This document shows, one piece after another, positions 11,062-34,034 of a DNA stretch of 64,000 bases; the stretch's first letter is position 1; each line of letters opens with the position of its first letter. The notes beneath the pieces were generated by a model that ran no database searches, was not told the origin of the DNA, and saw only the letters and a program-made list of their open reading frames with translations. The DNA is from Amoebidium appalachense. Lineage: Eukaryota > Ichthyosporea. A program made the position numbers and the translations under genes. Location: positions 3,100,001 through 3,164,000 of the forward strand of contig CAVNZM010000017.1 of the NCBI GenBank assembly GCA_963693365.1, read 5' to 3'.

Positions 11062-11415
11062 CTGATGGACTCCCTCCGCTGTAGATGCATCTATCCGGCC
11101 GCCATGACGGGTTTGATGCCACACCCAATCCCTGAGGAAGGGCTGGGGAGGGCACGTGCCAGCTTCGACAGAGTCCTCATGATCCGCTATGCAATAATCA
11201 ATGTACCGTGCAACGAATGGCTGTTCCAGCTTGGCATGATCTTTAGACCAAGATTTGTTTTCCTTAATGACTTTTTTGTTCACCCCATCTGGGTTGTTTG
11301 TTGAACCCGCTGCAGCCAAAAGACAAAAGGCGAGGATAACATGAACGAGAATCCTCAGCAAAGCCCAATGGCCTTGCCCACGTCCAATGCGGACGCGAGC
11401 ATGTTTGTAACCCAT
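11062..11415 (-). CDS. candidate first exon with signal-peptide-like N-terminus
   Basis: An ORF of 118 codons from ATG at 11415 to a donor CATCAG|GTGATT at 11062. The start is basic, then comes a hydrophobic run (LLRILVHVILAFCLLAAAG), as in a signal peptide or membrane anchor. The rest is soluble and charged with two Cys and the motif FLRDWVWHQTRHGGRID; I do not recognise it. It lies upstream of the OTU exons on the same strand, but its donor is phase 0 and the 9908 exon needs phase 1. Either an exon is missing or these are two genes. An alternative acceptor (TTGGCTGCAG) just after the hydrophobic run would make the N-terminus an artefact. Confidence 0.45.
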
Positions 11416-11774
11416 GCTCACACAAAATATGTACTACTGTCAGTTATGATCGAGCATTAAAGGGTGTTGTCTGTTTTTATTATTTTTATATGAGCCTACT
11501 GCAATATGATAAGGATGCTAGCGCTGTGTCACACCTGTCAACTGCCAGTCCAGGCTGTGACTGCCCGTTCAAGTACGCCACCACCTGCACGTGGTTGACG
11601 TGGTCTTGCTTAGCCCGCCTTTCGAGTTTATTCCTCGAATCAGACGCCACCAACGATGAGCCACAAAAACGGGTCAGAAAACGGGTCAGGAACGATTCGA
11701 GCTGATTCGACCCATAATAGTTCGAACCGACCCATTTATGCCCCAAATAAATTTGGCACCAAATAATTTGGCAC

Positions 11775-11950
11775 GAACCTGGTGACGTAAAATGTGGCAC
11801 GAATTTATTTGGCACCAGCCCGCTAGCGGAGCACATCCAGGGGTATCCCCAAGCTCCTGTCGGTGCCTGGGCGACATCCTGCCCCATTTTCACCGTTTTG
11901 CAGGCTCGTGCCAAATAAATTTCGTGCCAAATATTACGTCACACCCTAGG
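11775..11950. mobile_element. MITE-like element with ~43-bp terminal inverted repeats
   Basis: The left arm (about 11779-11822), read as CACGAATTTATTTGGCAC inside TGACGTAA...CCAGCC, is matched in reverse complement at about 11902-11945. The interior is about 80 bases with no coding capacity. Additional ATTTGGCACGAA-like words precede the left arm. The size and structure fit a miniature inverted-repeat element, placed directly left of duplication copy B. Confidence 0.65.
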
Positions 11951-11974
11951 AGCTTGGGAATTGAGGGTAGCACC

Positions 11975-14564
11975 ACAAATGGCCAGGGGATTTCACAGCG
12001 GGTGCGCTCGCGCTTCCAAAAAAATGTCGCACTGTGGAGTGTGGACTGGCAGAAACACAGCAGTGCACACTTTTTATTGACCTCGATGAAAAAGAAATCT
12101 GCAGATAGTCCGTATCTATCTTATAAATGCTTGGTTGAACGCTTGGAGTATCTGAAAAGGCAACAGAACCAGCAGACAGGCAGAGGTACACCAAGTTTCA
12201 CACTTGCAGATCTTGAAACCACATCTGGGGATCCGTTGGTCAGGTTTGAATTGCTAAGCCCATTGCACTGAAACGAACTAACGTTGTTGTTTGACGTTTC
12301 GGGAGAGGACTTGCTGCATAACTTCCTTGGGGAAATTCTTCGCAAGGTAAACAATAGCAACTATCAACACTTAAGGTAAAGTACCTTTTAAGATGTGCAA
12401 AATGACTTCCAACGTCACAGGTCCCATCGCCCATCCGTGTGCCGCCACCCAATCGCACATGCAGTGGATGCCCAAACAGAAAAGACAAACGACTCAAGTG
12501 AAGTCACAGGATTTATTGCTCGCGGCCGCAGCAGGCGCGACCTTCTTCTTCCAGTCAGAAGCGAGGGGGGCAATAGACGTCGACACTTCACTGTCCGCAG
12601 CCGATGCAAACCCAAGGATGGTGAACCCACAACAGATGTTGTGCAAAGGGGATGGCCACCATTGCAAGACTGTCAGTGAGTCAAGCACGCTTCAAGTTGA
12701 CCTGTGCTTGTTGATAAACGACACGAATTCCTCCTCTGGAACATCTTCGGATTCGGGAAGCAGCAACAGTAAAACTTGCGTCGATGGTGACAGAGATGGG
12801 GGAATCTCTGCACCATGTCAATAAACAAATCGAAGCTCAACAGGACGAGGGCCCAATTGTGAGCTTCAAGCCACGGCACCTGAACACATCCAGGCACAGG
12901 CGGCACGGTGACCTGCGGAGTACCTACGGCATAAGTGCACACAGTAGCAACGGGGTTGGGCGGCGCACACTTGCTGCGTGCATGGTGGATGACGTCACTC
13001 AGGTCACAACAGCCGCGGCGTATGCGAGGGGGAGGCTTCTGCAGACGGCCGTGTGCGAGGTGGCTGAGGAGATGGAGTGCGAGGTTGCGTAGAGTGAGTC
13101 AACGGCCGTGGACAGTTCTTCCGGTTGCGGCAAAGACTGTGCAGAGTCTGGTTTCAATTAGGTGTTGCGGTTTATGAGCTTTCCTTTTTTTTTTTTTTTT
13201 TTGGGGGGGGGGGGGGCATATGGGGGATACATATGTGTACCCAATCAACCACTATTATCGACATGGGCGGCAGCAATGACGTGTCGCATGAAAATAGCTA
13301 TAATAATGATTCAGCTCAACATTCGAGTATAAATCATTCAGCAGCATAGCCTATGTACCGTACGATACAAGTATATAAACGGCGCACCTTAACCATGATG
13401 TGGTGATGATATCAAGGTTATGCCGCATTAAAATTTTGTACCATGTATTGCCACGGTGACTCGAGTTGATTGGTCAAAAGTCACGTGGTGCTTGGCAATG
13501 TGTATTAATATTGAAGTGCACGTGGATTTGATACTAAGTATACTGTATGTGACTTGTACAATCATTACATAACTGTGTAAAGCACTTGGCAATTGTAAAT
13601 CTAGCACTAGTAGTCGATGATGCATGAAAGCGTTGGCTGTCGTCTACTGAGCATGGCTTTTGTGCAAATGTGATATATATAGTGGACGAGGTTGGCAAGC
13701 TGTGCATGCAGCTAAGAAATAGTGAATGTATCAATCGAGTCAAAGGCTGCCGTACAGTATAGTTATGATACATCGATACCGTATATATATATACATATAC
13801 ACTAGTATGGCCTGATCTGTGATACTATTAATATAGATTTATATAAGCGCATTAAAGCCATTTGACTATGATTGATTAGCCAGTTCGACGGCGTTAAATA
13901 TATTACTAAGGTCCGCTTTGAATGTCACGGGTACTGAGTAGCCTCATAAAATAAGGTATCCGTGTAAGTAGGCAGCGACGTTGATAAACTGTGATAAATG
14001 ATTCAATATAGACCACAACTTAAGCAGAGTGTTACCTTCCGCAAACAAGTGACTGATAAACTGCCGGTCCTACGTAATTAATTTTATTCCTCTTTACCAA
14101 TCGAGCGTACCAGGTCACGGGCTAGGTACTGGTTGCAGGCTACTCAGTGATAACATGTGATGGTTAGTAAGATCTGCATTCTAAGCAAAGTTTGCATAAT
14201 AGTACAGTATGTGTTAAATTGGGTCTATTGGTACATGTGTTTCACTTTCTAGGGCGGCCTTGACGGCATACAAATATGTGATTTAAAAAAAAAAAAATTA
14301 TGAGGTTGTTTCCCTTTCAATTGCTATCACGGCCATGGTTGGCATGCCGGGAAATACTGATTCCAGCTGGCTACTCGTAAATTCGCCCACTGATTTGATT
14401 CGGCCCACCCATCATGTCTGCATGTACGTACACATCCACCAGACCCACATCGTAATTACATAACTATAACGCGGGTGCTTCGGCACACACACACGCACAC
14501 TTGCGCAGGCATGCACATGGTCAAGACACCCACCGTACAAACATGCACGTCTGTCTATGTGTGG

Positions 14565-14601
<37 letters not shown>

Positions 14602-15198
14602 CGCGCGCATGTCACGAGTGTGTGTGTGGTCCGTGTGTGTGTGTGCATGCATTACAAAGCCACCCAGTGTGTGGGCACTCTCTCTCTCTCTCAGAGTCTC
14701 CCCCCCCCCCCCCTCTATCTCTCACTCTCTCAATCTCTTTTTTAATTGGAGGTGGTGGCTGGGTGGCCTCGACGGTGATGGTGACGGTGCGGGGGGGAGG
14801 GGGGGGGGGGGGGGGGGGGGGGGGAGGGGGGGAGTTCACATTTCAAGTTATTCGTGTGTGTGGATAGTGGGTGGCCGGGTGGTGCAGCGGCAGAGAAGGA
14901 AAAAAGCAGTGCGGGGGAAGAAGGGGGGGGGGGGGGGGGGGGGGGGGGGAGGCGGGGGAGAAGGGGGCTCTGCAAGACACACTGGAAACACACCCGTGGC
15001 TCCTTATACTTTTACTGTGCTTCGGGTATTATGCACGATTCATACCTTCTCGCCCCAAGCGATCAACGGGGGGAAACATTACGGAGTCCTGAAATAAACA
15101 TCGATCCCACACACAACACTAAACGACGTTAAAATCAGGTGGGTAGGCACAGTTCATTCCCATCCTCTCACTAAGCCTGCTTTCTCAGAAAAGTGGTA

Positions 15199-15234
<36 letters not shown>

Positions 15235-15410
15235 AACAACAATAACAACAAAAAAAAAAAAAGGAAAAGAAAAAGAAAGGAAGAACAGAAAGGAAGAAAC
15301 AAAAACCTACCCCCCCCCCCCCCCCTCCCCCCCACCCACCCGCCTCCCAACCCCACCAAAAACAATGCAAATAACAAACAGGGAATCGGAAACAATATCT
15401 ATAACCCCCC
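11975..15410 (+). repeat. segmental duplication, copy B
   Basis: Counterpart of 1085-5095 without the R1 insertion. Its right end abuts the stop codon of the SREK1-like gene (15436), so the 3' untranslated region of that minus-strand gene probably lies in duplicated sequence. Bases 13093-15410 contain AT-rich spacer, (GT)n, poly-C and poly-G but no second gene. Confidence 0.92.
11980..13092 (+). pseudogene. duplicated gene of unknown function, copy B (stop and frameshift)
   Basis: Same three-exon layout as copy A: exon 1 to 12375, exon 2 at 12421-12675, exon 3 at 12770-13092. Exon 1 keeps the frame that copy A lost but has an in-frame TGA at 12269-12271, where copy A has CTT. Exon 3 has five G at about 12798-12802 where copy A has four, which breaks the final frame. 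Splice sites (45-base intron, GTGAGT donor) are conserved. The lesions differ between copies, so either both decayed separately, or homopolymer errors in the assembly explain some of them. Confidence 0.5.
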
Positions 15411-15435
15411 CCCCCCCCCCCCTCCATCACCCCCG

Positions 15436-27077
<11,642 letters not shown>

Positions 27078-27512
27078 GGATGCCTGCAACATGGAAGATG
27101 GAGGATGGAAGGTGGAAGTAGAAGGAAAGAAGGAAGAAAAAGGAAAGAAGGAAGAATGAAGGAAGAATGAAGGATGAAGAAGGAAGAAGGAAGATGGAGA
27201 TTGGTCAGTTAACGTGTTGAAATGGTTGGTTTCTAATCTGTGGAGATCCACTGGTTATGCATGTGCATGTGTGGTTGCGTGTGCATTGTGACATAGCTTC
27301 CAGCATCTAAGAGGCAAAAGTGTGTTCCTGTTTGTGAGTGTAGGGCATTGAACGAACAAGAATGTGGGTGTAAGAAAATGTGAGAGGATATATGTGTAGA
27401 GAAGGACGCGTCAGGGTGATGCCCCTGCTCCTTATCAACCTCCCCAAACTTCCCCCTACCCCCTCCCCCCCTCCCCCCCCCCTTCCCCCTCTCCCTTTCC
27501 AAAAAGAGAGGG

Positions 27513-27558
<46 letters not shown>

Positions 27559-27834
27559 CATGTAGCAAAAACATCATTCTTACTACTTCCTCCGTTTACG
27601 AGCCTTGCCATTGATAGTGTTGGGCAGAGCATATATGCTACTATCAAGCACTCAAGCTACCTTTGTGCTCCAAAACCCCTTTTTACCCCCCGGTACCTTG
27701 GAACAAAGCAACCACCCACGAAAACACCTAACCAGACGGAGTGGTGACATGCTGCACCAGAACATCGTGTATCCATGGACGTGAACATCAAAGCACACAG
27801 GCGAGCAAAAGCACACAGACACACAACACACACG

Positions 27835-27867
<33 letters not shown>

Positions 27868-28699
27868 GTGTTCGCATACACACACGCGTGCGCGCGCACA
27901 CACACACACACATGCACACACACACACGCGCGCGCGCACGCGCACGCGCGCACAAATTTGCACATAGACACGTGAGAGGGAAAAAAGAAGAGGGAGAGGG
28001 GGGGGGGGGGGGAGGGGGGGGGGGGGGAGAGAGAGAGAGCTACAGAGGGGGGGCGGGGACAGAGAGGAGGGAGGGGGGGGGGGGGGGGGGGAGGGGGGAG
28101 AGAGAGTGAGAGAGAGAGAGAGAGAGAGAAGAAAAAAGGGAGCGAGGGAGGATAGAGAGCCCAAAAAGCGAGCAGGAGATTATGCTTAAACAAAAAACAA
28201 ATAACCACACAACCCAGGGCACCCACGCTCACACACACAACAAACACAGAAACACAGAGAGAAAAGAACACGAACGAACCCTACAGCAGACACATAAGAT
28301 GAATGGGGAAAGACATCGTGGCAGCAATTGTGATGGAAAAAAGCAGATATGAACGGGAAGGGAAGGGGGGGAGAGAGGAAGCGGGTGGGGGGGGGAGAGG
28401 GGGGGGGGGGGAGGGGGAGGGGGGGGAGGGGAGGGGGCAAGAGTTTGCAGACATGCTACCACACCCTTTCTGACACGAACACACACTATGCAGACGCAGA
28501 GCTACAAGAAGCCTCACACCAGCGCGAGCGCACACATGCCGAGAATTCATGTATGTGCCTGCGCACCTTTTAACACTGCAGACCCACGACAGGCCTCTCC
28601 TCCCCAGGTGAAAGTAGTTGGTATCCGCCAGGGGACAAAACCCAACAGCTATTGTTTTGCTTGTGGACCCGCGTTTCCCCACTACCCAACCGCCTCAAA

Positions 28700-29090
28700 G
28701 CCGAGTCTCCATCTACTGTATGTACCTCTATGTAACTAGGTAACTAGTTGGAACTAAGTTGTATCAGGGGTATATATATAAAAAAAAGCGACCCTGAGTC
28801 TCGAGCTAACACGGCACTGAGCTGTACGTGAGACTCGCAAAGTGCGAATCTCGTGTCACAGTCAGACAGTTACTCACGACTCATAAGGTTTTTGATTTGC
28901 GTAAAAAAAATTGACAAAGGCTAGCCACAATTAACCTTTTATGGCTTTGTAATGAGAGCTCGTGATTGGACTCGTGATTGGAGGAACCATGCATGATGCG
29001 GCCAGCCACCACCAATGCACAGGGTTCGAATTCAAATTGCCAAATATGCGTCACATGATGACCCCTCGTACCGGGTCGCACAAGGATGGG
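28700..29090 (-). promoter_or_regulatory. candidate promoter region of the SREK1-like gene
   Basis: Unique sequence between low-complexity DNA, with three CCAAT boxes (ATTGG twice near 28975-28985, CCAAT near 29012) and a TATATATATAAAAAA run near 28776. Similar CCAAT clusters precede the other genes here. The first coding exon is at 27077, so one or more 5' exons would lie between. An ATG with GGAGGAAGTA|GTAAGA near 27580-27630 is a candidate, but its phase does not match the 27077 exon. Confidence 0.35.
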
Positions 29091-29195
29091 GGGCGTGTGA
29101 AGTTGGAATAGCTGCTAGACACGGCCATCTAGAAACACCTAGTATCCCATCTCGCGCTGAAATTCAATAAGCACATAAGCCGCTTAAACAAGTAT

Positions 29196-29882
29196 TTGCC
29201 CTCCCACCCTCTCTTCTCTATCCTACCTGTCCCCTCCTCACCTCTCCCCTCTTTCCTTCCCTCTCTCTCTCCTTCTCCCCCGGGCACAAATACAAATAAA
29301 CCCCGCAAAAGTGTGCGTGTGACTTTGGACTGCCACTTACTTATTAAACATGTACACAATCACAAGATAATCATGCAATATAACAAATGGAAAAAGATAC
29401 CACACGACACTAGACCCGATGAAAGCAGACACCTTGAAAAACTAAGCCTTATGTCTCGTTTTATATATAATGACCGCCTCAACCATATTGCCAAATATGG
29501 CACTCGCAAATGTATAACACCTAAATACATATTACCTTCCTGTAGAACTGGTCTTTCTCTAGCTGATGGTATTATTGATCAATTACCACGCTTTTACTGT
29601 ACACGTGCTATACAGTGGAGATCTAATAAGTATAAGGTGGCATCGTTTGCATGCCCAAACAACACACACACACCCCAGTTTAAACGGTCATGTATCGCCA
29701 AATGTAGTTTGATAGACCACATAATACCGCAACACACACACGTCACATTCACAACAGACACCCAGAAAGATAGCCTACCTGTAAATTACAACATCCTTGT
29801 TTTTATACTAAACACGCGTAACTACGACCTGTTTATTAGATGTATTGATTGGCTTGAGAAACACATCACTACAAAATTCTAG
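29196..29882 (+). CDS. orphan AT-rich ORF at the 5' side of an R1 element
   Basis: Open for 228 codons. The first ~30 are Pro/Ser low complexity and probably not coding; a plausible protein runs from about the ATG at 29370. It is rich in Lys, Asn, Ile, Tyr and His, with the motifs KLSLMSRFIYNDRLNHIAKY and DLFIRCIDWLEKHITTKF at the end. Codon use is far more AT-rich than in the DBT or SREK1-like exons. Its last ~55 codons recur, slightly altered and on the other strand, in the R1 copy at 2951-3539, so it belongs to a dispersed element. I do not recognise a polymerase, integrase or other domain. It might derive from a transposon or an integrated virus; neither is shown. Confidence 0.5.
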   Translation: MPSHPLFSILPVPSSPLPSFLPSLSPSPPGTNTNKPRKSVRVTLDCHLLIKHVHNHKIIMQYNKWKKIPHDTRPDESRHLEKLSLMSRFIYNDRLNHIAKYGTRKCITPKYILPSCRTGLSLADGIIDQLPRFYCTRAIQWRSNKYKVASFACPNNTHTPQFKRSCIAKCSLIDHIIPQHTHVTFTTDTQKDSLPVNYNILVFILNTRNYDLFIRCIDWLEKHITTKF

Positions 29883-29935
29883 CGCGCGCACACACACACA
29901 CACACACACACGCACACACACACGCACACGCACAC

Positions 29936-29986
<51 letters not shown>

Positions 29987-30235
29987 CCAGCTGATACCGA
30001 GTGTCCCAGGGGAGCCCAAAAAAGAAAAAAAAAAAAAAAAAGAAACGGGGAACCCCAACTATTTGATTTTTCTTAGTCTTTATGGTGTCTCGTAGAGAAA
30101 GTAAACCCTGATATATAGTCATCACCCGACATCTATGTACGTGATCATGATATACCGCTGAGGGGATATTCCGAGCAAAAACCCCCCACACCTGAGACTG
30201 GTCTCTCTTTGCCTGGAGTAAACAGCGTAAACCCC
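29690..30235 (+). mobile_element. R1 element, 3' part (fullest copy with the ORF at 29196-29882)
   Basis: After the ORF stop come (CA)n, a unique block, an A-run and about 200 conserved bases ending in CAGCGTAAACCCC. The same order, inverted, is seen at 2951-3539. The conserved terminal block also occurs at 63249-63409 and, diverged, at 41128-41290. Bases 30236-31735 hold no recognisable gene. Confidence 0.75.
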
Positions 30236-31735
30236 TATGGGTATCTACATGCTTGCATGCCCCTGTGCACCGACAAGTCATCGTATACATACGTACTCGT
30301 ACTGCGTACACGCCAGTGCATCCACAAGTGTGCGAATGCTTTGTCTTCACTGTTTTTTTAGGGTGACGAAGAGTGCACGTGGGGATGAATGTACATGTTT
30401 GGACTTGTCAGAACCAAAGCAGCAGGGCATGGGGACACATGTAACTTGTTGCTAAGTCAGGCAACAAGGCATCCAGCAGGTTTTCTGGAGCCCTGCACGC
30501 GCTTGCGTACACAACGTGAAGTTGCAGGTTATTGATATGACGACCTTATGGAACAACAACCCTTATTATAGTGTAATAAGGTCCCCCCCCCCCTCCCTCC
30601 CCCCCGCTCCCCCCTCCCCCCCCCACACACACACACTCCTCCTCTTCCTCCGCCCACCTGCACTCCCCTTCGACACAGACAACAGACCCACCAGAACTAC
30701 GACTATGAATATGACACGAGCACACCAGCATAAAAGGGCCGGAACCCGAATGTAGGGAGGTGATGGGATAAGTTTTGACAAAAAGGGAGGGGCGGGGGGG
30801 GGGGGGGTTAGAGGCTTGGAGGACTTTGGCCGTCTATCTATGCCTGAAGCCCCAGGAGTGCTTGTTTCTTACACTGCCTATCAGCACACCAGCACGCATC
30901 ACATGTGTGGACGTGTCGTAAACGATGTGTGCGTGTGTGTGAGTGAGCGAGTGGGTATGTGTGTATTCGCGCGCCCGCACGCATGCCCACGTGTATGAAT
31001 CATCATTGACCGGCTTTCCAATCGTTGTAAAACGGTCCGTACTGCAACAAGTGTGTGTGCGAGGCAGCTTGAAAGCCTACTAAAGACAAGAATGATTTTA
31101 CAAAACCTTCATGATATGCTTCACCACATATTCGGATCACCAAAATCGATTCGGATGAGGATGTGGAGAGGCACATGCATGCGTAGGTAGGAAGCGCGAG
31201 ATAGTGGATGTGACTTCTGTGAATTCAAGCCGGGGAGAGGGGGAAGAGGAGGAGAAGGAGAAGGAGGAGGGAGGAGGCGGGAGGGAGGGGAGGGGGGACC
31301 AAAAAAGGATGTTTAGACTAAATGGCGTCATAATGTTCTCATGCAGTACTGCATGCCGCACAAGGAAAGAGGGCATGAGGAAAGATTCCGAGTAGTTTCC
31401 AGGGCGTTTATTTCAGTCCTGTCTTTTGTGTACATTTTGTTCACCAGAAGATTGTTGCGATTTTCACTTAGTGTCTGCATCGACTTCACCTATACAAGCA
31501 TTTTCTCATATCGTTTGTGAATAACTGCTGCAATGAATCAATCATGTGCTTGACCTACGGAACAAGTTCATTTTCTCTCAATGTTTTAAACGAGCTGCAA
31601 CTTGTCTGACGTGGGCGTTTCTAAATAGATACTGAAAGTCTGTTGACCGCACTCGATACGGCTTCAAATTCAGCCACCTGTAAGCACCAAAGAATACTTT
31701 CCCCCAAGAAGCCTTGGGATTGTCATGCATTCCTT

Positions 31736-32788
31736 CTAGTGGTGGAAGGCATAGGTGAGGCCGGCCACGATAACAGAGATGATGACGGCAGACGGACCGT
31801 AGAAAGATGCCGAGCTTGGCTGTTCCTGAATGTCCACAGCATCGAACTGCACGCTCTTAACGTTCCCACAGCGGTAGCAAGGAAGGCACTGACCAGCATT
31901 CTGCAAGTAGGAGATGCATGTCAGCTTTAGCAATGTGGGAATGAGCATGGCCAGCCAGGTAAGAGGACAAGGTAAGAATTACTCGGTTGTTGTGGTTATA
32001 CTTGAAGCAATCTACAAGTTTGGGACACACACTAAGCGCCAAGGGCGTACAATCAAGCTAATGTAATGTTCTGAACAGTAGGTGTTTGTGAGAGAATGGA
32101 TGCCATCTATGACATGTATCATCGGAGCAACGAATTTGTGTGGGCTTGTTGATCCGGACACTACACAAATATTTGCCAACCAAAAGCATATGCAAAGCAC
32201 TTGCAAGCCACAATAAGCCAGCACAGACGGCATGCTCCTTTAAACGTAATTTTCCCTATATCAAGATGTGAAGACTCTTGTGCCTGTTATGTTCATCTGT
32301 ATCTTCCTTCGCAGCAGTTATGCACTTGATCCATGTACAGTCACCACCAAACTCGGCGAATTGTTCCCAACACAAACTCCACAAATACATACGAAGAGGA
32401 TGTCTTCTGGTTTTGGACCGTTGTTCTGTAATATCACCGTATTATATCAGGAGGTAGCTCTTACCGAAGCACGGATGAAGGCCACCTGCTGGTTGGGGTC
32501 GAAGGTGGGTGGGTAGTTCTGGCAGCTGGTCTGGTCGGGGAACAGCAGGACTTCGTTGGGGACATCAGACACACGGGCGTACTTGTAGCTAGTGCCAAGC
32601 TCGGGCACGCTAACGGGAGTAGAAGGCAGTTCGACACACTGTGTTGCCGAGGCAAGGACGTTGGAAGTCAGAGTGATTGCATTGGTGCTGGTGCAAGCAC
32701 TGTCTGTGAACAGAGACACCTTGGTGCCGGTGGCAGCAGAGGCAGCGCCAGCCAGAGCAGCAACGAAGAAAGAAGCAATCTTAACCAT
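31736..32788 (-). CDS. small secreted, probably GPI-anchored cysteine-containing protein (two exons)
   Basis: Exon 1 is 32788-32465 (donor TCG|GTAAGA) and exon 2 is 31900-31736 (acceptor CTTGCAG); phase 0 on both sides, 162 residues. Residues 1-18 (MVKIASFFVAALAGAASA) form a clear signal peptide. The mature part has TDSACTST, QCVELP, SCQNYP and a QCLPCYRCG cluster, so disulfides are likely. The C-terminus ends in a hydrophobic run (SAVIISVIVAGLTYAFHH) preceded by small residues, as in a GPI-attachment signal; a short membrane anchor is the alternative. It would act at the cell surface or wall. I know no family with this pattern. Three CCAAT boxes (32977, 33039, 33070) lie upstream. Confidence 0.8.
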
Positions 32789-32969
32789 TTTCGTTGTTTT
32801 TTTCTTAGTGTAAGACAGGGAGTAAAAGGCGACTTTTACAACGACCTAACGAAACTAGGCTCGGGGGCACGTCAAAATTGAGCTGATGATGGCGTGTGTG
32901 TCCCGGTTTTGATAGACATCATTTCGGGGCGTTGTTGATGTCGACAGCATTCCTCGGAAGTGGCTGAGG

Positions 32970-33080
32970 GCTTGCGATTGGCTCAAAAGGCAGCGGCTAA
33001 TCACAAATCGGGAATCTGAAAAAGACAACCGGCACATGATTGGGTACTTAAAATTCGTACCACTTCTGATTGGATCGGAC
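32970..33080 (-). promoter_or_regulatory. CCAAT-box cluster upstream of the GPI-anchored protein gene
   Basis: GATTGG occurs three times within about 100 bases (32976, 33038, 33069), 190-280 bases upstream of the start codon. This is a typical CCAAT (NF-Y type) promoter arrangement. Function is inferred from position only. Confidence 0.4.
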
Positions 33081-34034
33081 CGCATTTGAGCCGTGGTTCC
33101 ATGAGCCTCCTTCGCGACACGTGACTACTAATTCGCATGCGCGAGCCAGCGGGTTCTCAATTAGAGTGCCTCTATAGCACGTGAGTAACAGTATGTAATG
33201 GGAGCAAATTATATGCGTTCGTTTCCCCCTCGTTTTTCTCTTGTACTGCGTTGAAGCAACTGTGAATGCGTAGTTTAAGGACACATCGGCAATGTGCATG
33301 TCTGCACCAGTTTCCCAAACCACAAGCCCCTCGAGCTCTTGTGATTTTGCACGGTCGTTTTCACGCCTTACAACACATGACAGAACACAGGTGATTTCCA
33401 CCAAAAAACAGGGAGGTTGCCTTGCATATGATACCTCAGTGGGTGGTCTCCTACCGTCGACTGTCCTCCTACCGTCGACGCACAGGTACCCGTGTAATCC
33501 CTTGCCACCACACATCCTCTTTAGCAGCATTGCCCGACCCTTTCCTTGTACACCTCGGGCTCCCTGAACTTCCCCACTTGCTGTACAACTGCAGTTGGAT
33601 TCTCAACCTCCGACAAATTCGTCTTTCTTCCATTCAATACAGACTGTGCGTGTCTTCCCGTTTTCTCGTTCAACTGCTCTACTTTGTCTTCGGCTGCTTC
33701 TGTGTTCTCCATCGCCTTGTCCATCACCTTTCACAACATCAGCTTACTATTCTATAGCCTGCCGAAGCTTCTTTCTTGTCGTAGTCTCACCATCAATCTG
33801 TGGCCGTTAGGGAAACATCACCAGCTACTGCAGTATACACACACTTTTCCGTTAACTTTCCAGTGAGCTCTACAACTACAAGTCCCTGCCAAATCACAGC
33901 CACTGTGACAGCCACAGCCAATGCGAGTGCACAGGTGGAATTCGGGAATTCAGCTCCGCCACTTATCTCCATTCTTTTGCAGCCAACACACGTGCCTTCC
34001 ATTCACATGTTCCTCACAGTTTGCCAGCCAACTT

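Noticed and set aside
28281-28739. ORFs on both strands around 28.6 kb with splice-like ends
   Set aside because: No conserved motif. At best this is a 5' non-coding exon of the SREK1-like gene; the evidence is too thin for a CDS.
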